This document shows, piece after piece, positions 27,821-36,494 of a stretch of 64,000 nucleotides of DNA (position 1 is the stretch's first letter; each line of letters opens with the position of its first letter). The translations under genes were made by a program, and so were the position numbers. Source of the DNA: a delta proteobacterium NaphS2 (GTDB taxonomy: Bacteria > Desulfobacterota > DSM-4660 > Desulfatiglandales > Desulfatiglandaceae); the NCBI GenBank assembly GCA_000179315.1, contig ADZZ01000218.1:36559-100558 (forward strand), read 5' to 3'. Under the pieces are notes generated by a model, which was given only the letters and a program-made list of their open reading frames with translations, had not been told where the DNA came from and made no database searches.

Positions 27821-28114
27821 TCTGCGCCCGAATAACCGGGCTAGCGGGCTAGGTGGCTACCGGCTAGGGCCGGGCCACGCTAACCTATTGATTAATCGTA
27901 AAAAGCGTCCAAAACATGAGTGCTTTCAGGCCCTATATTGCATTTTTTGACCCCGAAAAGTTACATGTTGCGTGTTGGGGGACGTCCACAAAATCATAAA
28001 AATCCTGTGCTAAACAAGAAGTGGTAGGCCCATAATCTTGATGAATATTAAAAACAAAGTCCCAAAATTTTATTATTTTATGGACAGCCCCTTATTCCCC
28101 ATGGATTCGGGCCG
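27821..28114. other. intergenic stretch with a short palindrome-bounded element
   Basis: 27835-27885 is a GC-rich tract of imperfect GGCTAG/GGCTAC repeats. GGGGGACGTCC (27977-27987) and GGACAGCCCCTTATTCCCC (28082-28100) bound an AT-rich segment of about 100 bp and are imperfect inverted copies of one another. They belong to the same short-repeat family as 19600-19618 and 30300-30319. No gene is seen. Confidence 0.45.
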
Positions 28115-29425
28115 CTAGAAATGCGCAGGATCGAATTGTGGTGGATCGTACGCGAAAGATCGGGGAAAAGATTCATGGTAAAGGCCGATCTTGTGCAATA
28201 TTCCCTTAACCATCCTGGTTGTTAGGACCTTTCTCGCTCTCTTTTTATCCAGCGAATGATTGATCATCGCCACCATGCTGTCGGCGATTTTCGGAGGGCA
28301 ACCCTTCACCGATGCGGTTGCCTCAATGGACTTATTGTTTCTGATGGCGCAGTCGCCAAAAAGAATGACCTTTTGGGAATCTTCTTTCGCTTTTGATTCA
28401 CCTCCAAAACAATATTCCACCGGATCGAGCTTCGTTCCCGCGTTGTCCTTGCAAAAAATGGCGAGTAAGAATTCAGCGCAGACAACGCAACCGGTGCAAA
28501 AGGCATATCCTGGCCATTGTATGGTCACGCCTTCGATACCTGCCTCTTGAAAAACAGCCTCAAGATCGATTTTCCACTGGAGGGGTCTTTTCATTTCCTC
28601 CAGTTTTTCTCCTAACACTTCAACGGCTGCAGGATCGAGAGGCCTTTCGCGGATTTCAGAAAATCTGCGAATGTAATCTATGGAGGCCGGATCTATGCCC
28701 AATATCATCGCGCCGACCACATCGCAGGAGAAAACGTCCGTACTTGTCAGGATCAAATCGGTTCGATAGGCCCTTCCGCCTGCGGTCGGACCTCGTTCCA
28801 TCGAATAAATGCCATCGATGACGGTTAGATCGGGCTCGATTTTCGTGTTCAGCAGAGCGATCATCTCGTGCAAATCCAGCATGTGGAACTTCTTTTTGGA
28901 CTTCATCGAAAGACACCCTTTGAGATTTTTCATGCCCAGCGACACTTTGGTCATCGCATGTGTTTTAAGAACGGGAACATCGATCAAAAAATCTGATTCC
29001 ATAACAGCTCGGGCGATTTCGACCTTTTGTTTCCCCAGTTCGACCTTATCGTAAGGTTCTTTGTTGAAATCGATAAGTTTTACACCATATTTTTGCGTTG
29101 CTTTTTTGATGCCCGACCACGCAAAACCTTTCATCGTATCCGAGCCCACTTCGTCATTTGCAGTAGACCCTTCACCGATGGAAATCTTCCCGAAACCCAT
29201 TTCCTTGAGATGGGCGACGATCCCTTCGACGATTCTCGAGGTGGTGATAAAACCAAATTTAGGGATCTTCCCACCGCCTCCCCAAACAATGTTCGGCTTG
29301 ATCAGAATGCTATCCGACGGCTTGAGCGCTTCGAGACCGCCAACGAGTTCAATTCCATTTTTGACGGAGCCCAACGAGCCATCGTACTTTGTTACTGCGA
29401 CTTTGTCTTTGCGATTTTGTTCCAT
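28115..29425 (-). CDS. DUF362 domain protein
   Basis: A 436-residue protein of the DUF362 family. The signatures are VAVTKYDG at the N-terminus, LIKPNIVWGGG, GEGSTANDEVG, LIDFNKEP, VPVLKTHAMTKVSLGMKNLKG, VIDGIYSMERGPTAGG and DVVGAMILG. The usual C-terminal ferredoxin domain is missing; instead a Cys-rich CTGCVVCAEFLLAIFC occurs after the core. DUF362 proteins are widespread in anaerobes and have no settled function; some are annotated as iron-sulfur or cofactor-linked proteins. The gene follows a decayed small ORF and a truncated BTAD regulator on the same strand. A remnant of a second copy of its 5' end lies at 31688-31760. Confidence 0.85.
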   Translation of the reverse strand: MEQNRKDKVAVTKYDGSLGSVKNGIELVGGLEALKPSDSILIKPNIVWGGGGKIPKFGFITTSRIVEGIVAHLKEMGFGKISIGEGSTANDEVGSDTMKGFAWSGIKKATQKYGVKLIDFNKEPYDKVELGKQKVEIARAVMESDFLIDVPVLKTHAMTKVSLGMKNLKGCLSMKSKKKFHMLDLHEMIALLNTKIEPDLTVIDGIYSMERGPTAGGRAYRTDLILTSTDVFSCDVVGAMILGIDPASIDYIRRFSEIRERPLDPAAVEVLGEKLEEMKRPLQWKIDLEAVFQEAGIEGVTIQWPGYAFCTGCVVCAEFLLAIFCKDNAGTKLDPVEYCFGGESKAKEDSQKVILFGDCAIRNNKSIEATASVKGCPPKIADSMVAMINHSLDKKRARKVLTTRMVKGILHKIGLYHESFPRSFAYDPPQFDPAHF

Positions 29426-29606
29426 AAGGTGCTCCCTTCAACAAATCTCTCGGAGGAGTTAATCTTTCATTATTTAGAAGCAGTTATGGCCTTCATCATT
29501 TTCGGCCAACAGGATGATTTTTTTAACGGCTTCCTGATGCTTGACCCAACAGCATGCCGATCTCACAACCTCACAAATTTTGCGGTGGTGGAGTGGTGAA
29601 ATAGAC

Positions 29607-30299
29607 TTATATTTGGAGAGGGTTACCAAAAGGTAACCACGGACCGACGATGGACGTGGGAAGGGATGGATTGGGGTTATTTACTGGGCAGGTTTTCCAT
29701 AATTTTTTTGTAGATTGCCATTGTTTTCTTGGCGGGGGGACTTGTAATGCCTCTCTCAGCTTGAATTTACAAGTTTCATAGACCCGAACGGCATGGCTGT
29801 GCATGCCCTGTCGGTCATACAAAATCATGAGCCCCCGATAGGCCTCTTCAAGGAGGGAATCGCTATCTATGGCTTTCAAGTAACAGCGTTCGGCCTTTTT
29901 CCAGGCGCCTTGATCGGTACATATTGGGGCGAGCGTCAAAAGTGTGTCCAGGTACAACATTCTTAATTTCGAACGCTTTTCGGCGGCCCAGTCCTCTTCG
30001 ATCACGACATCCTTGGGGACCTTTTTGCCGCCGCGCGCAATGATCGCTTTGAGTAGTGTTTGAGCCCTTTTGCGCTGCCAATCCGCTTCCGTCATGGCGG
30101 CCCCACCTCGCAGCACCTCGAAGCCGTTCAGAGTTTTTATCCAAAGCTTGGGAACCCCTGCTCGATGAATGTCCAATAAGATTGCCCGCGCCTTTTCGCT
30201 GACCCATGGGTCGGAATGCGCTGCCAATTTTTCAAGTCCGGGACCGGCCACATCGCTAAACCGGTGTGTCAAAAGATGAGCGGCATAGGGCATGGCCCC
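29607..30299 (-). pseudogene. truncated copy of the BTAD regulator at 32027-35371
   Basis: This segment is nearly identical to the C-terminal part of the 1114-residue regulator (MPYAAHLLTHRFSDVAGPG onward) but is broken in three ways. It begins abruptly at 30299, against a GGGACGTCCCC palindrome. It carries an in-frame 300-bp deletion, so VIED is joined straight to EDWAAEK, removing the winged-helix DNA-binding part and half of the BTAD domain. Near the C-terminus it has one G fewer in a G-run (6 versus 7 at about 29734-29739), which shifts the frame and changes the ending from PPAKK to PPPRK. It is unlikely to be functional. Confidence 0.85.
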
Positions 30300-30319
30300 G
30301 GGACGTCCCCTTATTCCCC
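30300..30319. repeat. GGGACGTCCCCTTATTCCCC element at a gene-fragment junction
   Basis: This is the same sequence as 19600-19618 (one more C here). It marks the exact boundary between the asnB fragment and the truncated BTAD copy, so it sits at a rearrangement breakpoint. Confidence 0.6.
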
Positions 30320-30747
30320 ACCGTTGCTGCGACGATTGCGGAATCAATTCCCCCACTCAGATAGACGCCCACGGGGACATCGGCCCTGAGGCGGAATCGT
30401 ACCGCCTCATCGAATTTCTCTCGGACCATAGCGACACATCGGTCAAAATCCGTTTCATCTGAATGGTCATTTTCCGGTGGTAGGTCACAGTCCCAGTACC
30501 GCCTTATTTCATGTGTGCAGTCTGTCAGGTTTGCAACGAGCAGACACCCCGGCGGAACGGTTTCCACACCCTCAAACATAGAATCGGGGATCACCCCGCT
30601 AATAAAGCTGTGGATGGCATCGATATCGAGACGGGGCTTGAGTAAACCTGTTGCAAACATGGCCTTGGCTTCGGATGAAAAGAGGAAGCGGCCATCCTGA
30701 CGGTTGAAGAAGAGCGGTTTAATCCCGAACCGGTCAGGTTCTTCCTG
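30320..30747 (-). pseudogene. asparagine synthase (glutamine-hydrolysing) fragment
   Basis: The minus strand reads DRFGIKPLFFNRQDGRF, then FSSEAKA, then VETVPPGCLLV and finally VPVGVYLSGGIDSAIV. This covers the end of the glutaminase domain and the PP-loop (SGGIDS) of the AsnB family. The N-terminal catalytic Cys region is absent beyond a stop at 30748-30750, and the synthetase half is cut off at the palindrome at 30319. This is gene debris with no predicted activity. Intact homologues are about 600 residues; about 140 remain. Confidence 0.8.
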
Positions 30748-30761
30748 TTATTGAATTTCTG

Positions 30762-30869
30762 TCACGTTCTCCCCGCTATTAACAGGTATCGGCGGCGGTG
30801 CCCTGCAAACTTCAAGAAAAACTCTTTCTTGTGGCATTGGTGAGTAAGATGCCACACGTAGCTCCGCAT
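30762..30869 (-). pseudogene. fragment of a REP-associated tyrosine transposase (Y1/RAYT-like)
   Basis: A 35-codon stretch reads YVWHLTHQCHKKEFF and KFAGHRRRYL, resembling the N-terminal strand and first catalytic-domain helix of Y1 (IS200-like, REP-associated) transposases. The HUH motif and the catalytic Tyr are missing, and the sequence leaves the family after RRRYL, so only a fragment remains. Recognition is from memory of the family and not from a search. Its position 440 bp from a GGGACGTCCCC palindrome supports a link between these repeats and a RAYT. Confidence 0.4.
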
Positions 30870-31002
30870 ATAATGTCAATTCGCACTAGGCGTTGAGTTA
30901 ATGCTTGGAAGATCATTTTTATACCCACCCATCCCGGAGTTTCACACAGACAAGGTGCAATTCGGCGGAATTCTAATGCCGATATTCGGTGCCGGCATAT
31001 CC

Positions 31003-31314
31003 CTATACTTTCACTTCGCTGATCTGAACCGTGGGCCGGATGTCGGTGAAGTTCGGAATATCTCCCCTAATCGATTCAGCGTGTGGCCCGAAGGCGGCTT
31101 GAAATGCCTCTACCGAATCGAAATATAGGTGACCCATTGCGATATAGGTCGCTGGAGATCCCGGCGTTGCGCCCTCCAATCCCTGTTCTACGGCCACACC
31201 CTTTAATGCAGCCCCCAACTTTTCTTGAAGCAACACTCCGTGCTTGTTCAGATAATACTCCATGTTGAATTTTTTGCCTTCCTCATTCGGATAAAACGTG
31301 CTGACTTTGATCAT
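31003..31314 (-). CDS. EthD-family protein
   Basis: A 103-residue dimeric alpha-beta barrel protein. The sequence has the EthD signature: KVSTFYPNEEGKKFNMEYYL at the N-terminus, GHLYFDSVEAFQAAFGPH in the centre and DIPNFTDI near the C-terminus. EthD-family proteins are small and cytoplasmic; some assist oxidation or degradation pathways, and most have no known role. AAGGAGGGAGG precedes the ATG at 31314. No pathway partner is seen nearby; the surrounding DNA is mostly gene debris, so this small intact gene stands alone. Confidence 0.82.
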   Translation of the reverse strand: MIKVSTFYPNEEGKKFNMEYYLNKHGVLLQEKLGAALKGVAVEQGLEGATPGSPATYIAMGHLYFDSVEAFQAAFGPHAESIRGDIPNFTDIRPTVQISEVKV

Positions 31315-31687
31315 TTGTCCTCCCTCCTTTTAAATAACCTATCCTAAGATCTTATCTTGGGATGGCCGGCTATATGCTGACCCTATTCTCCATTCGGGTT
31401 GAGCCTGTCACGGTAAAGGAATATTTCCAAGATGTAAGGCATAACGACGCCCTTAAAATTTAATAATAAATCTGTCGGTCCGGCGGCGGCGTCGTAGTGA
31501 TGCTTTTTGGGAAAAAGACCTTCATTAGTAAACCCAAAATCCAGTTGCGATTTTTCTCAGCACATCCATCCTCTTGTGCAAGTTCAGTTTTTGAGTTCTT
31601 ATTACTCTCGGGATGAACCAATTTTCCATCTTCAAATTTGCCGAGCATATCCATTTGATTGCATCCGGCCGGAACACTTTGTTGCGA

Positions 31688-31760
31688 AGACCAAGGAGCT
31701 TTCTTACTTTGTGGCCGGGACTTTGCCTTTGCGACTGTATTTGGTGGTGAGATCATTTCA
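31688..31760 (-). pseudogene. 5' remnant of a second DUF362 gene
   Basis: The minus strand at 31733-31688 aligns with the start of the DUF362 gene at 28115-29425: RKGKVPATK then a stop where the intact gene has RKDKVAVTKYDGSL. The leader (CTCTCTGAGGAGGTTAATC) is also shared. Similarity ends soon after. A 98-codon frame spanning 31460-31756 uses another frame and is not considered real. Confidence 0.55.
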
Positions 31761-31789
31761 ATAAACTCTCTGAGGAGGTTAATCTTTCA

Positions 31790-31897
31790 TTATTTAGAAG
31801 CAGCTATGGCCTTCATCAATTCTTCCGAATCGACCACCGGATACGTTGTAAATTTACCCAAATCATTAAATGCATAAGCCCATCTGGAAAGTGCCAT
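31790..31897 (-). CDS. small protein between the BTAD regulator and DUF362 positions
   Basis: A 35-residue ORF (MALSRWAYAFNDLGKF ... YPVVDSEELMKAIAASK). The frame is open further upstream to a stop near 31976, so a longer form starting from GTG is possible. The last residues (MKAI-ASK plus stop) and the following non-coding bases are conserved in front of the intact DUF362 gene at 29425, where the rest of the ORF is scrambled. Conservation of position in both cassette copies supports a real gene; no function or family is known. No strong ribosome binding site is visible. Confidence 0.35.
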   Translation of the reverse strand: MALSRWAYAFNDLGKFTTYPVVDSEELMKAIAASK

Positions 31898-32026
31898 GCT
31901 GCTATCTATCTCAAACTCACTCACAAATTTTTCGGTGGTGGAGTGGTGAAATAGACTTATATTTGGAGAGGGTTACCAAATGGTAACCACGGACCGACGA
32001 TGGATGTGGGAAGGGATGGATTGGGG

Positions 32027-35000
32027 TTATTTACTGGGCAGGTTTTCCATAATTTTTTTGTAGATTGCCATTGTTTTCTTGGCGGGGGGGACTTGTAATG
32101 CCTCTCTCAGCTTGAATTTACAGGTTTCATAGACCCGAACGGCATGGCTGTGCATGCCCTGTCGGTCATACAAAACCATGAGCCCCCGATAGGCCTCTTC
32201 AAGGAGGGAATCGCTATCTATGGCTTTCAAGTAACAGCGTTCGGCCTTTTTCCAGGCGCCTTGATCGGTACATATTGGGGCGAGCGTCAAAAGTGTGTCC
32301 AGGTACAACATTCTTAATTTCGAACGCTTTTCGGCGGCCCAGTCCTCGTATAGGTCCCCGGGCAAGAAATCATCCTGATATATATCGATGGCCTTATTGA
32401 AGCATTGTTTCGCCAGCCGTCGCCGGCCTTGCTGATGATGGTTTTTTCCCTCGGCGATCAAGGAAGCAAAGACGTCCGCATCAACCTCGCATAATTCCGG
32501 GTCAAGAGAAATACGTTTATCGTCCAGGTGAACATAAGCAGAGCCCAAAGATTTATGCAGACCCGGTTCCAAAGACTTTCTAAGCCGATGAAGGGTGACC
32601 TTGAAGTTCCTTTCTCCGGTTTCAACATTGCATTCCGGCCAAAGATCTTCGATCACGACATCCTTGGGGACCTTTTTGCCGCCGCGCGCAATGATCGCCT
32701 TGAGCAGTGTTTGAGCCCTGTTGCGCTGCCAATCCGCTTCCGTCAGGGCGGTCCCGCCCCGCAGCACCTCGAAGCCGTTCAGGGTTTTTATCCAAAGCCT
32801 GGGAACCCCTGATCGATGAATATCCAATATGATTGCCCGCGCCTTTTCGCTGACCCATACGTCGGAATGCGCTGCCAATTTTTCAAGTCCGGGACCGGCC
32901 ACATCGCTAAACCGGTGTGTCAAAAGATGAGCGGCATAGGGTACGGCCCCGGCCGCTCGGAGTTCAACGGTGAGCAGGCATGCATTTGCCACATCCCTTC
33001 GGTCCATCCATATCAGGAATTCAATCTTGTTTTTCTCGAGGATTACAAATGCCTTACTTAAACAATCCCTGGCCGCTACCCATTCGTTCTGATGATAACG
33101 GATCAGGGCCATCCCCAGAAAATAATAGGCTTGCCAACCGCTGGTCTCGAGTAGCCCGGTTATACAGAAGCTTTCTTGAAAAAAGCGCGCAGCCTGGTCG
33201 TATCGCCCCAAATGGTAGTTGATTATTCCCAAAAAATGATTTGCAGTCAAAATATGGGTGCGGCTGTAGGCCATGTCCGATGAAAAAATGTCAATGGAGC
33301 CGCGGATCAGCGTTTCGGATTGTTTGTAATCGGCCTTGTGGCAATAGCTGGCCCCCAAAAACAGGCGCGCCAATCCTTTAGAAAGCAGGTTGTCCGTGGC
33401 TCCGGCCATCTCCATCAATTGGGTGCCGATTTGCTCCGCCCCCACAAAATCCTTCAAATGCGGCCGCAGCATCAGGTCCTGGATTTGTAAAGGCGGCATG
33501 AGATACACCAGGCCCATGCGCTCCACCTCGCTTCGGCTATGGCGTAACCGCTCTTGAGCCTTTTCGAGCCCTCCGGTTAATGAATAGTACTGGATCAGAT
33601 TAATGTCCATGTAGGTTTTGATTTCCGGATAGTGGCATTCCTTGACAAGGTTGCCGATTTTCCTCCGCGTCTTTTCAGCCCCCACAAGATCCCCCATCAT
33701 CTGCTGGGATAGAAACGCGTGAGAAAGAGCATGTATCTGAAGGGGCACCACACCAAAGCGCCTTAGAATGATATAGGCATCCCAACTGGTCTGGTATCCC
33801 TTTTGGGGCTCCCAAAGCCGTAGCGGGTATATGATCCCCATAATAAGCAACAGGGTGGCCTTTTCAAAGGCATGGCGATCGGTATGATCCAGGTGAATCA
33901 GCCGTTCGGCCCTTTTCATCAGAAGGCGTAGCGGCGTCAAATCCTTTCCCGACATCAAGGATGCCTCGATCAACAGGCCCAGGGAAGCCATTTGACCGGC
34001 AATATTTTCTTGGGCCTCAAACAAAGCATAACTATTGGTCAGTCGATCAATATTTTCCCTGGTTTCCGTAAAACGCACGGTCATGGCTTGATAATACAAC
34101 AACCAGGGGTCTTGCCGGACCAACTGTTCCGGAAGTGCCTTCAACCAACCGGCCAGCCGCACCATTTTGCCCATTTGCGCCAATTCCCTGCCGGCACGCA
34201 CAATACACGCGGCGGCCTGGGAAAAAGCCCTGGCCCCGAGGTAATAATCGGCGGCATTTTCAAAGTCTTTACGTGCTTCAAACAATCCGGCCGCCTTTGT
34301 ATGAAGCGCGGCAACGCCATCGGGTCCATTTTTCGATAACAGCCGATCCTTCAAAAACTCCCTGAACAGATTGTGATACCGAAGCCCTTGATGCCGTCCT
34401 CCCACTTCATGGACCGTCAGGAACAGATTTCTTTCCCCGATTTCGTTAAGGATATCCCCAACCCCGATTCCCGGAAGAAAGGACTCCATCAATTGCGGCT
34501 CAACAACATTAAAAATGGACGACTCGAGCAGCACCGTTTGTATCTTTTCGGGCTGGGTGGAAAACAGCTCTTCACTGAAATACTGAAACGTTTCCTGTTT
34601 AAACCGCGCGGTTTGTTCCACCAGGGAAAGTTGCGATTTTTCCTCCATGGGTAGCCGTTTCAGTAAATCCGCAACCAGAATCAAACCGCCGACCCACCCT
34701 TCTGTATATGTGCTGATGCGGGCCGCCTCTTTTTCACTCAGCGACAGTCCGAAAATATCCTTAAAGAATAGACTGGTTTCCGCCTGCGTGAAGGCCAACT
34801 CTTCCTGGGCAATGTGGACGGCCAGCCTTCGGATTTTCATCCTCTGAAAATCAATGGGAGGGATTTCACGCGACATGAGGATAAAACGAACGTTCCGAGG
34901 AGCTTCATCCAGCATTACCCCTAAAAAAGAAAATACCGGCGCATCCGTGTTCAGCATGTTCAGGTCATCGATAAAAAGGCAAAGCGGTTGGCTGAGGCCG

Positions 35001-35371
35001 TCAAATATGATTCGGGTCCATTCGCGATACAGCGGTATTTCACGCCGCAGCCCCATGCGCATGGCCGGATAGTTGAGTTGGGGGGTGAAATCCTTTTCAG
35101 GGAAAGCATGTTGAAGGGCTTGCACCAGCGTATGAAAAAATTGGATCGGATCGGATTCCCCGGCATCGAGGGTGGCCCAGGCCCAGGGACATTTCAGGGC
35201 GCCGGCATATGAAGCGGCAAGGGTTGTTTTGCCCTGGGCCGCCGGCCCGGTAATCAGGATCACGCGTTTATCCCGATTACTTTCCAGAAGTGTTGTCAAA
35301 CGGGGTCGATGTAGAAAATTTTGCTTCCAGGGCGGCGTCACCTTTGAAATGTTGATCTGTTGTCGTGTCAT
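32027..35371 (-). CDS. MalT/LuxR-type ATPase regulator with C-terminal BTAD (SARP-like) domain
   Basis: A 1114-residue transcription regulator. The N-terminus is a STAND ATPase of the MalT type: Walker A GPAAQGKTTLA near residue 41 and Walker B LFIDDLNML. A long TPR-like helical region follows (about 340-850). The C-terminus, instead of a LuxR helix-turn-helix, has an OmpR-like winged helix (NFKVTLHRLRKSLEPG) followed by a bacterial transcriptional activation domain (DLYEDWAAEKRSKLRMLYLD, then AYRGLMVLYDRQGM). Such proteins activate target genes after binding an inducer. A truncated copy of its 3' end lies at 29607-30299. Its target is unknown; the divergent region upstream (35372-35675) and the DUF362 gene are candidates. 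Confidence 0.88.
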   Translation of the reverse strand: MTRQQINISKVTPPWKQNFLHRPRLTTLLESNRDKRVILITGPAAQGKTTLAASYAGALKCPWAWATLDAGESDPIQFFHTLVQALQHAFPEKDFTPQLNYPAMRMGLRREIPLYREWTRIIFDGLSQPLCLFIDDLNMLNTDAPVFSFLGVMLDEAPRNVRFILMSREIPPIDFQRMKIRRLAVHIAQEELAFTQAETSLFFKDIFGLSLSEKEAARISTYTEGWVGGLILVADLLKRLPMEEKSQLSLVEQTARFKQETFQYFSEELFSTQPEKIQTVLLESSIFNVVEPQLMESFLPGIGVGDILNEIGERNLFLTVHEVGGRHQGLRYHNLFREFLKDRLLSKNGPDGVAALHTKAAGLFEARKDFENAADYYLGARAFSQAAACIVRAGRELAQMGKMVRLAGWLKALPEQLVRQDPWLLYYQAMTVRFTETRENIDRLTNSYALFEAQENIAGQMASLGLLIEASLMSGKDLTPLRLLMKRAERLIHLDHTDRHAFEKATLLLIMGIIYPLRLWEPQKGYQTSWDAYIILRRFGVVPLQIHALSHAFLSQQMMGDLVGAEKTRRKIGNLVKECHYPEIKTYMDINLIQYYSLTGGLEKAQERLRHSRSEVERMGLVYLMPPLQIQDLMLRPHLKDFVGAEQIGTQLMEMAGATDNLLSKGLARLFLGASYCHKADYKQSETLIRGSIDIFSSDMAYSRTHILTANHFLGIINYHLGRYDQAARFFQESFCITGLLETSGWQAYYFLGMALIRYHQNEWVAARDCLSKAFVILEKNKIEFLIWMDRRDVANACLLTVELRAAGAVPYAAHLLTHRFSDVAGPGLEKLAAHSDVWVSEKARAIILDIHRSGVPRLWIKTLNGFEVLRGGTALTEADWQRNRAQTLLKAIIARGGKKVPKDVVIEDLWPECNVETGERNFKVTLHRLRKSLEPGLHKSLGSAYVHLDDKRISLDPELCEVDADVFASLIAEGKNHHQQGRRRLAKQCFNKAIDIYQDDFLPGDLYEDWAAEKRSKLRMLYLDTLLTLAPICTDQGAWKKAERCYLKAIDSDSLLEEAYRGLMVLYDRQGMHSHAVRVYETCKFKLREALQVPPAKKTMAIYKKIMENLPSK

Positions 35372-35675
35372 GAGTCGCCCTTGACGGTCCGGGTCGCCCG
35401 TCCCCCCCTGCTGTGATCAAGGCAGAATTCGGGATCCAGATCACTTTGAACTCCATGATTCCTAGCTATTAATTAATTTTTAAAAGAGTATAAGAATGGT
35501 GAAGAATGTGTCAAGAAAAAGCGGAAAATCAGGTGAAGAGACCTGAGAAAACTTCAGGCCTCGTAAAAAGGATGACAAATTCCGACTTCTCTTTGTCGGT
35601 AAACGAAGAAGGGGGGGCGCCAAAAAGTCTTGACTTATCAGGGTCTATCAGCAAGTTGGTTGACGATTCAAGGAA
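35372..35675. other. intergenic region with a short hairpin
   Basis: This region lies between the BTAD regulator start and the 3' end of the second NAS-like gene, both on the minus strand. The only structure I see is TCAGGT-GAAGAG-ACCTGA at 35529-35546, a perfect 6-bp stem. It probably holds the promoter of the regulator and the 3' end of the NAS-like operon. No gene is evident. Confidence 0.4.
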
Positions 35676-36494
35676 CTACCGTTGACCGTCCCTTACGGCG
35701 AATACGCAGGTGTTGTTCACCGGGGGTTCAGGGCGGATCCTGGCGCGTTCGGCAAATTCCCTAGGTAATTCAAATGTGGATTGGTCATCCAAAAGGCGTC
35801 TCAGGCCCTTTTCGTAGATGCGGTAAGAGATCATCTGCCCGGAGGGGCAAATGCGGGCAAGATGGTAAAATATATCCTTTTTCGGCACCGCGTCGGCGCC
35901 CACCATGATGAGCGCACATGCCTCCTTGAGCGGCAGCAAAAAGTGATCGCCATGGAGTATGTTTACGAGATGCGCCAGCCCCAATTGTTGAATCACCTTC
36001 CTTGAGAGCGCTGCAATCTGCCGGTCTTGCTCGATTCCCACCCCCTGAACGCCGTATTCTTTTGAAAGACAGATCAGGCTCAAGGGGAGAGGGCCGCTGC
36101 CCAGAAAGATAACCCGGTCTCCGGGCTTGAGATGCCCTCCCTCACACTCCATGCGGGCCAGAGACAGGTAATTGGGGTAGTAGGTGAATGCTTTAATCCG
36201 TGACCACGGGTCCGGATGGGAAGTGACGGCTTCCGCCGATTGTACCTCCAGTTTCGAACCGATTAGCCGCCTCACCCGTGCCATGCGACGGACCAAGGGG
36301 GCGAGGCTCTGGTCTGAGATCAGCTGTTCAACCATTTCATCCGGTACAGGGGTTTCCGCCAGACGATTGAGGTGGACCAGGTGGGAGCGGTAAATACGGT
36401 CCGGTGCCTGGGCTATTTCATCCGTTGCGAGATCATTCATCAACGCATCCATCCGGATCAACTCGGATCGGACGGTTTCACTGGTGATATTCAT
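35676..36494 (-). CDS. nicotianamine synthase-like protein 2
   Basis: A 272-residue SAM-binding protein of the nicotianamine synthase (NAS) fold. Key signatures are a helical N-terminal domain with LVRRMARVRRLIGSKLE, DPWSRIKAFTYYPNY, then the SAM site VIFLGSGPLPLSLICLS, GVGIEQDRQI, a DHFLLPL segment, and the C-terminal pattern SYRIYEKGLRRLL ... VNNTCVFAV that matches the end of NAS proteins. NAS enzymes join aminocarboxypropyl groups of SAM to make nicotianamine or related metallophores. It overlaps the upstream NAS-like gene by 4 bases (ATGA), so the two are translationally coupled. The substrate cannot be read from the sequence. Confidence 0.75.
   Translation of the reverse strand: MNITSETVRSELIRMDALMNDLATDEIAQAPDRIYRSHLVHLNRLAETPVPDEMVEQLISDQSLAPLVRRMARVRRLIGSKLEVQSAEAVTSHPDPWSRIKAFTYYPNYLSLARMECEGGHLKPGDRVIFLGSGPLPLSLICLSKEYGVQGVGIEQDRQIAALSRKVIQQLGLAHLVNILHGDHFLLPLKEACALIMVGADAVPKKDIFYHLARICPSGQMISYRIYEKGLRRLLDDQSTFELPREFAERARIRPEPPVNNTCVFAVRDGQR

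Noticed and set aside
31460..31756. 98-codon ORF on the minus strand
   Set aside because: It overlaps the DUF362 remnant in another frame and has no family features or good ribosome binding site.
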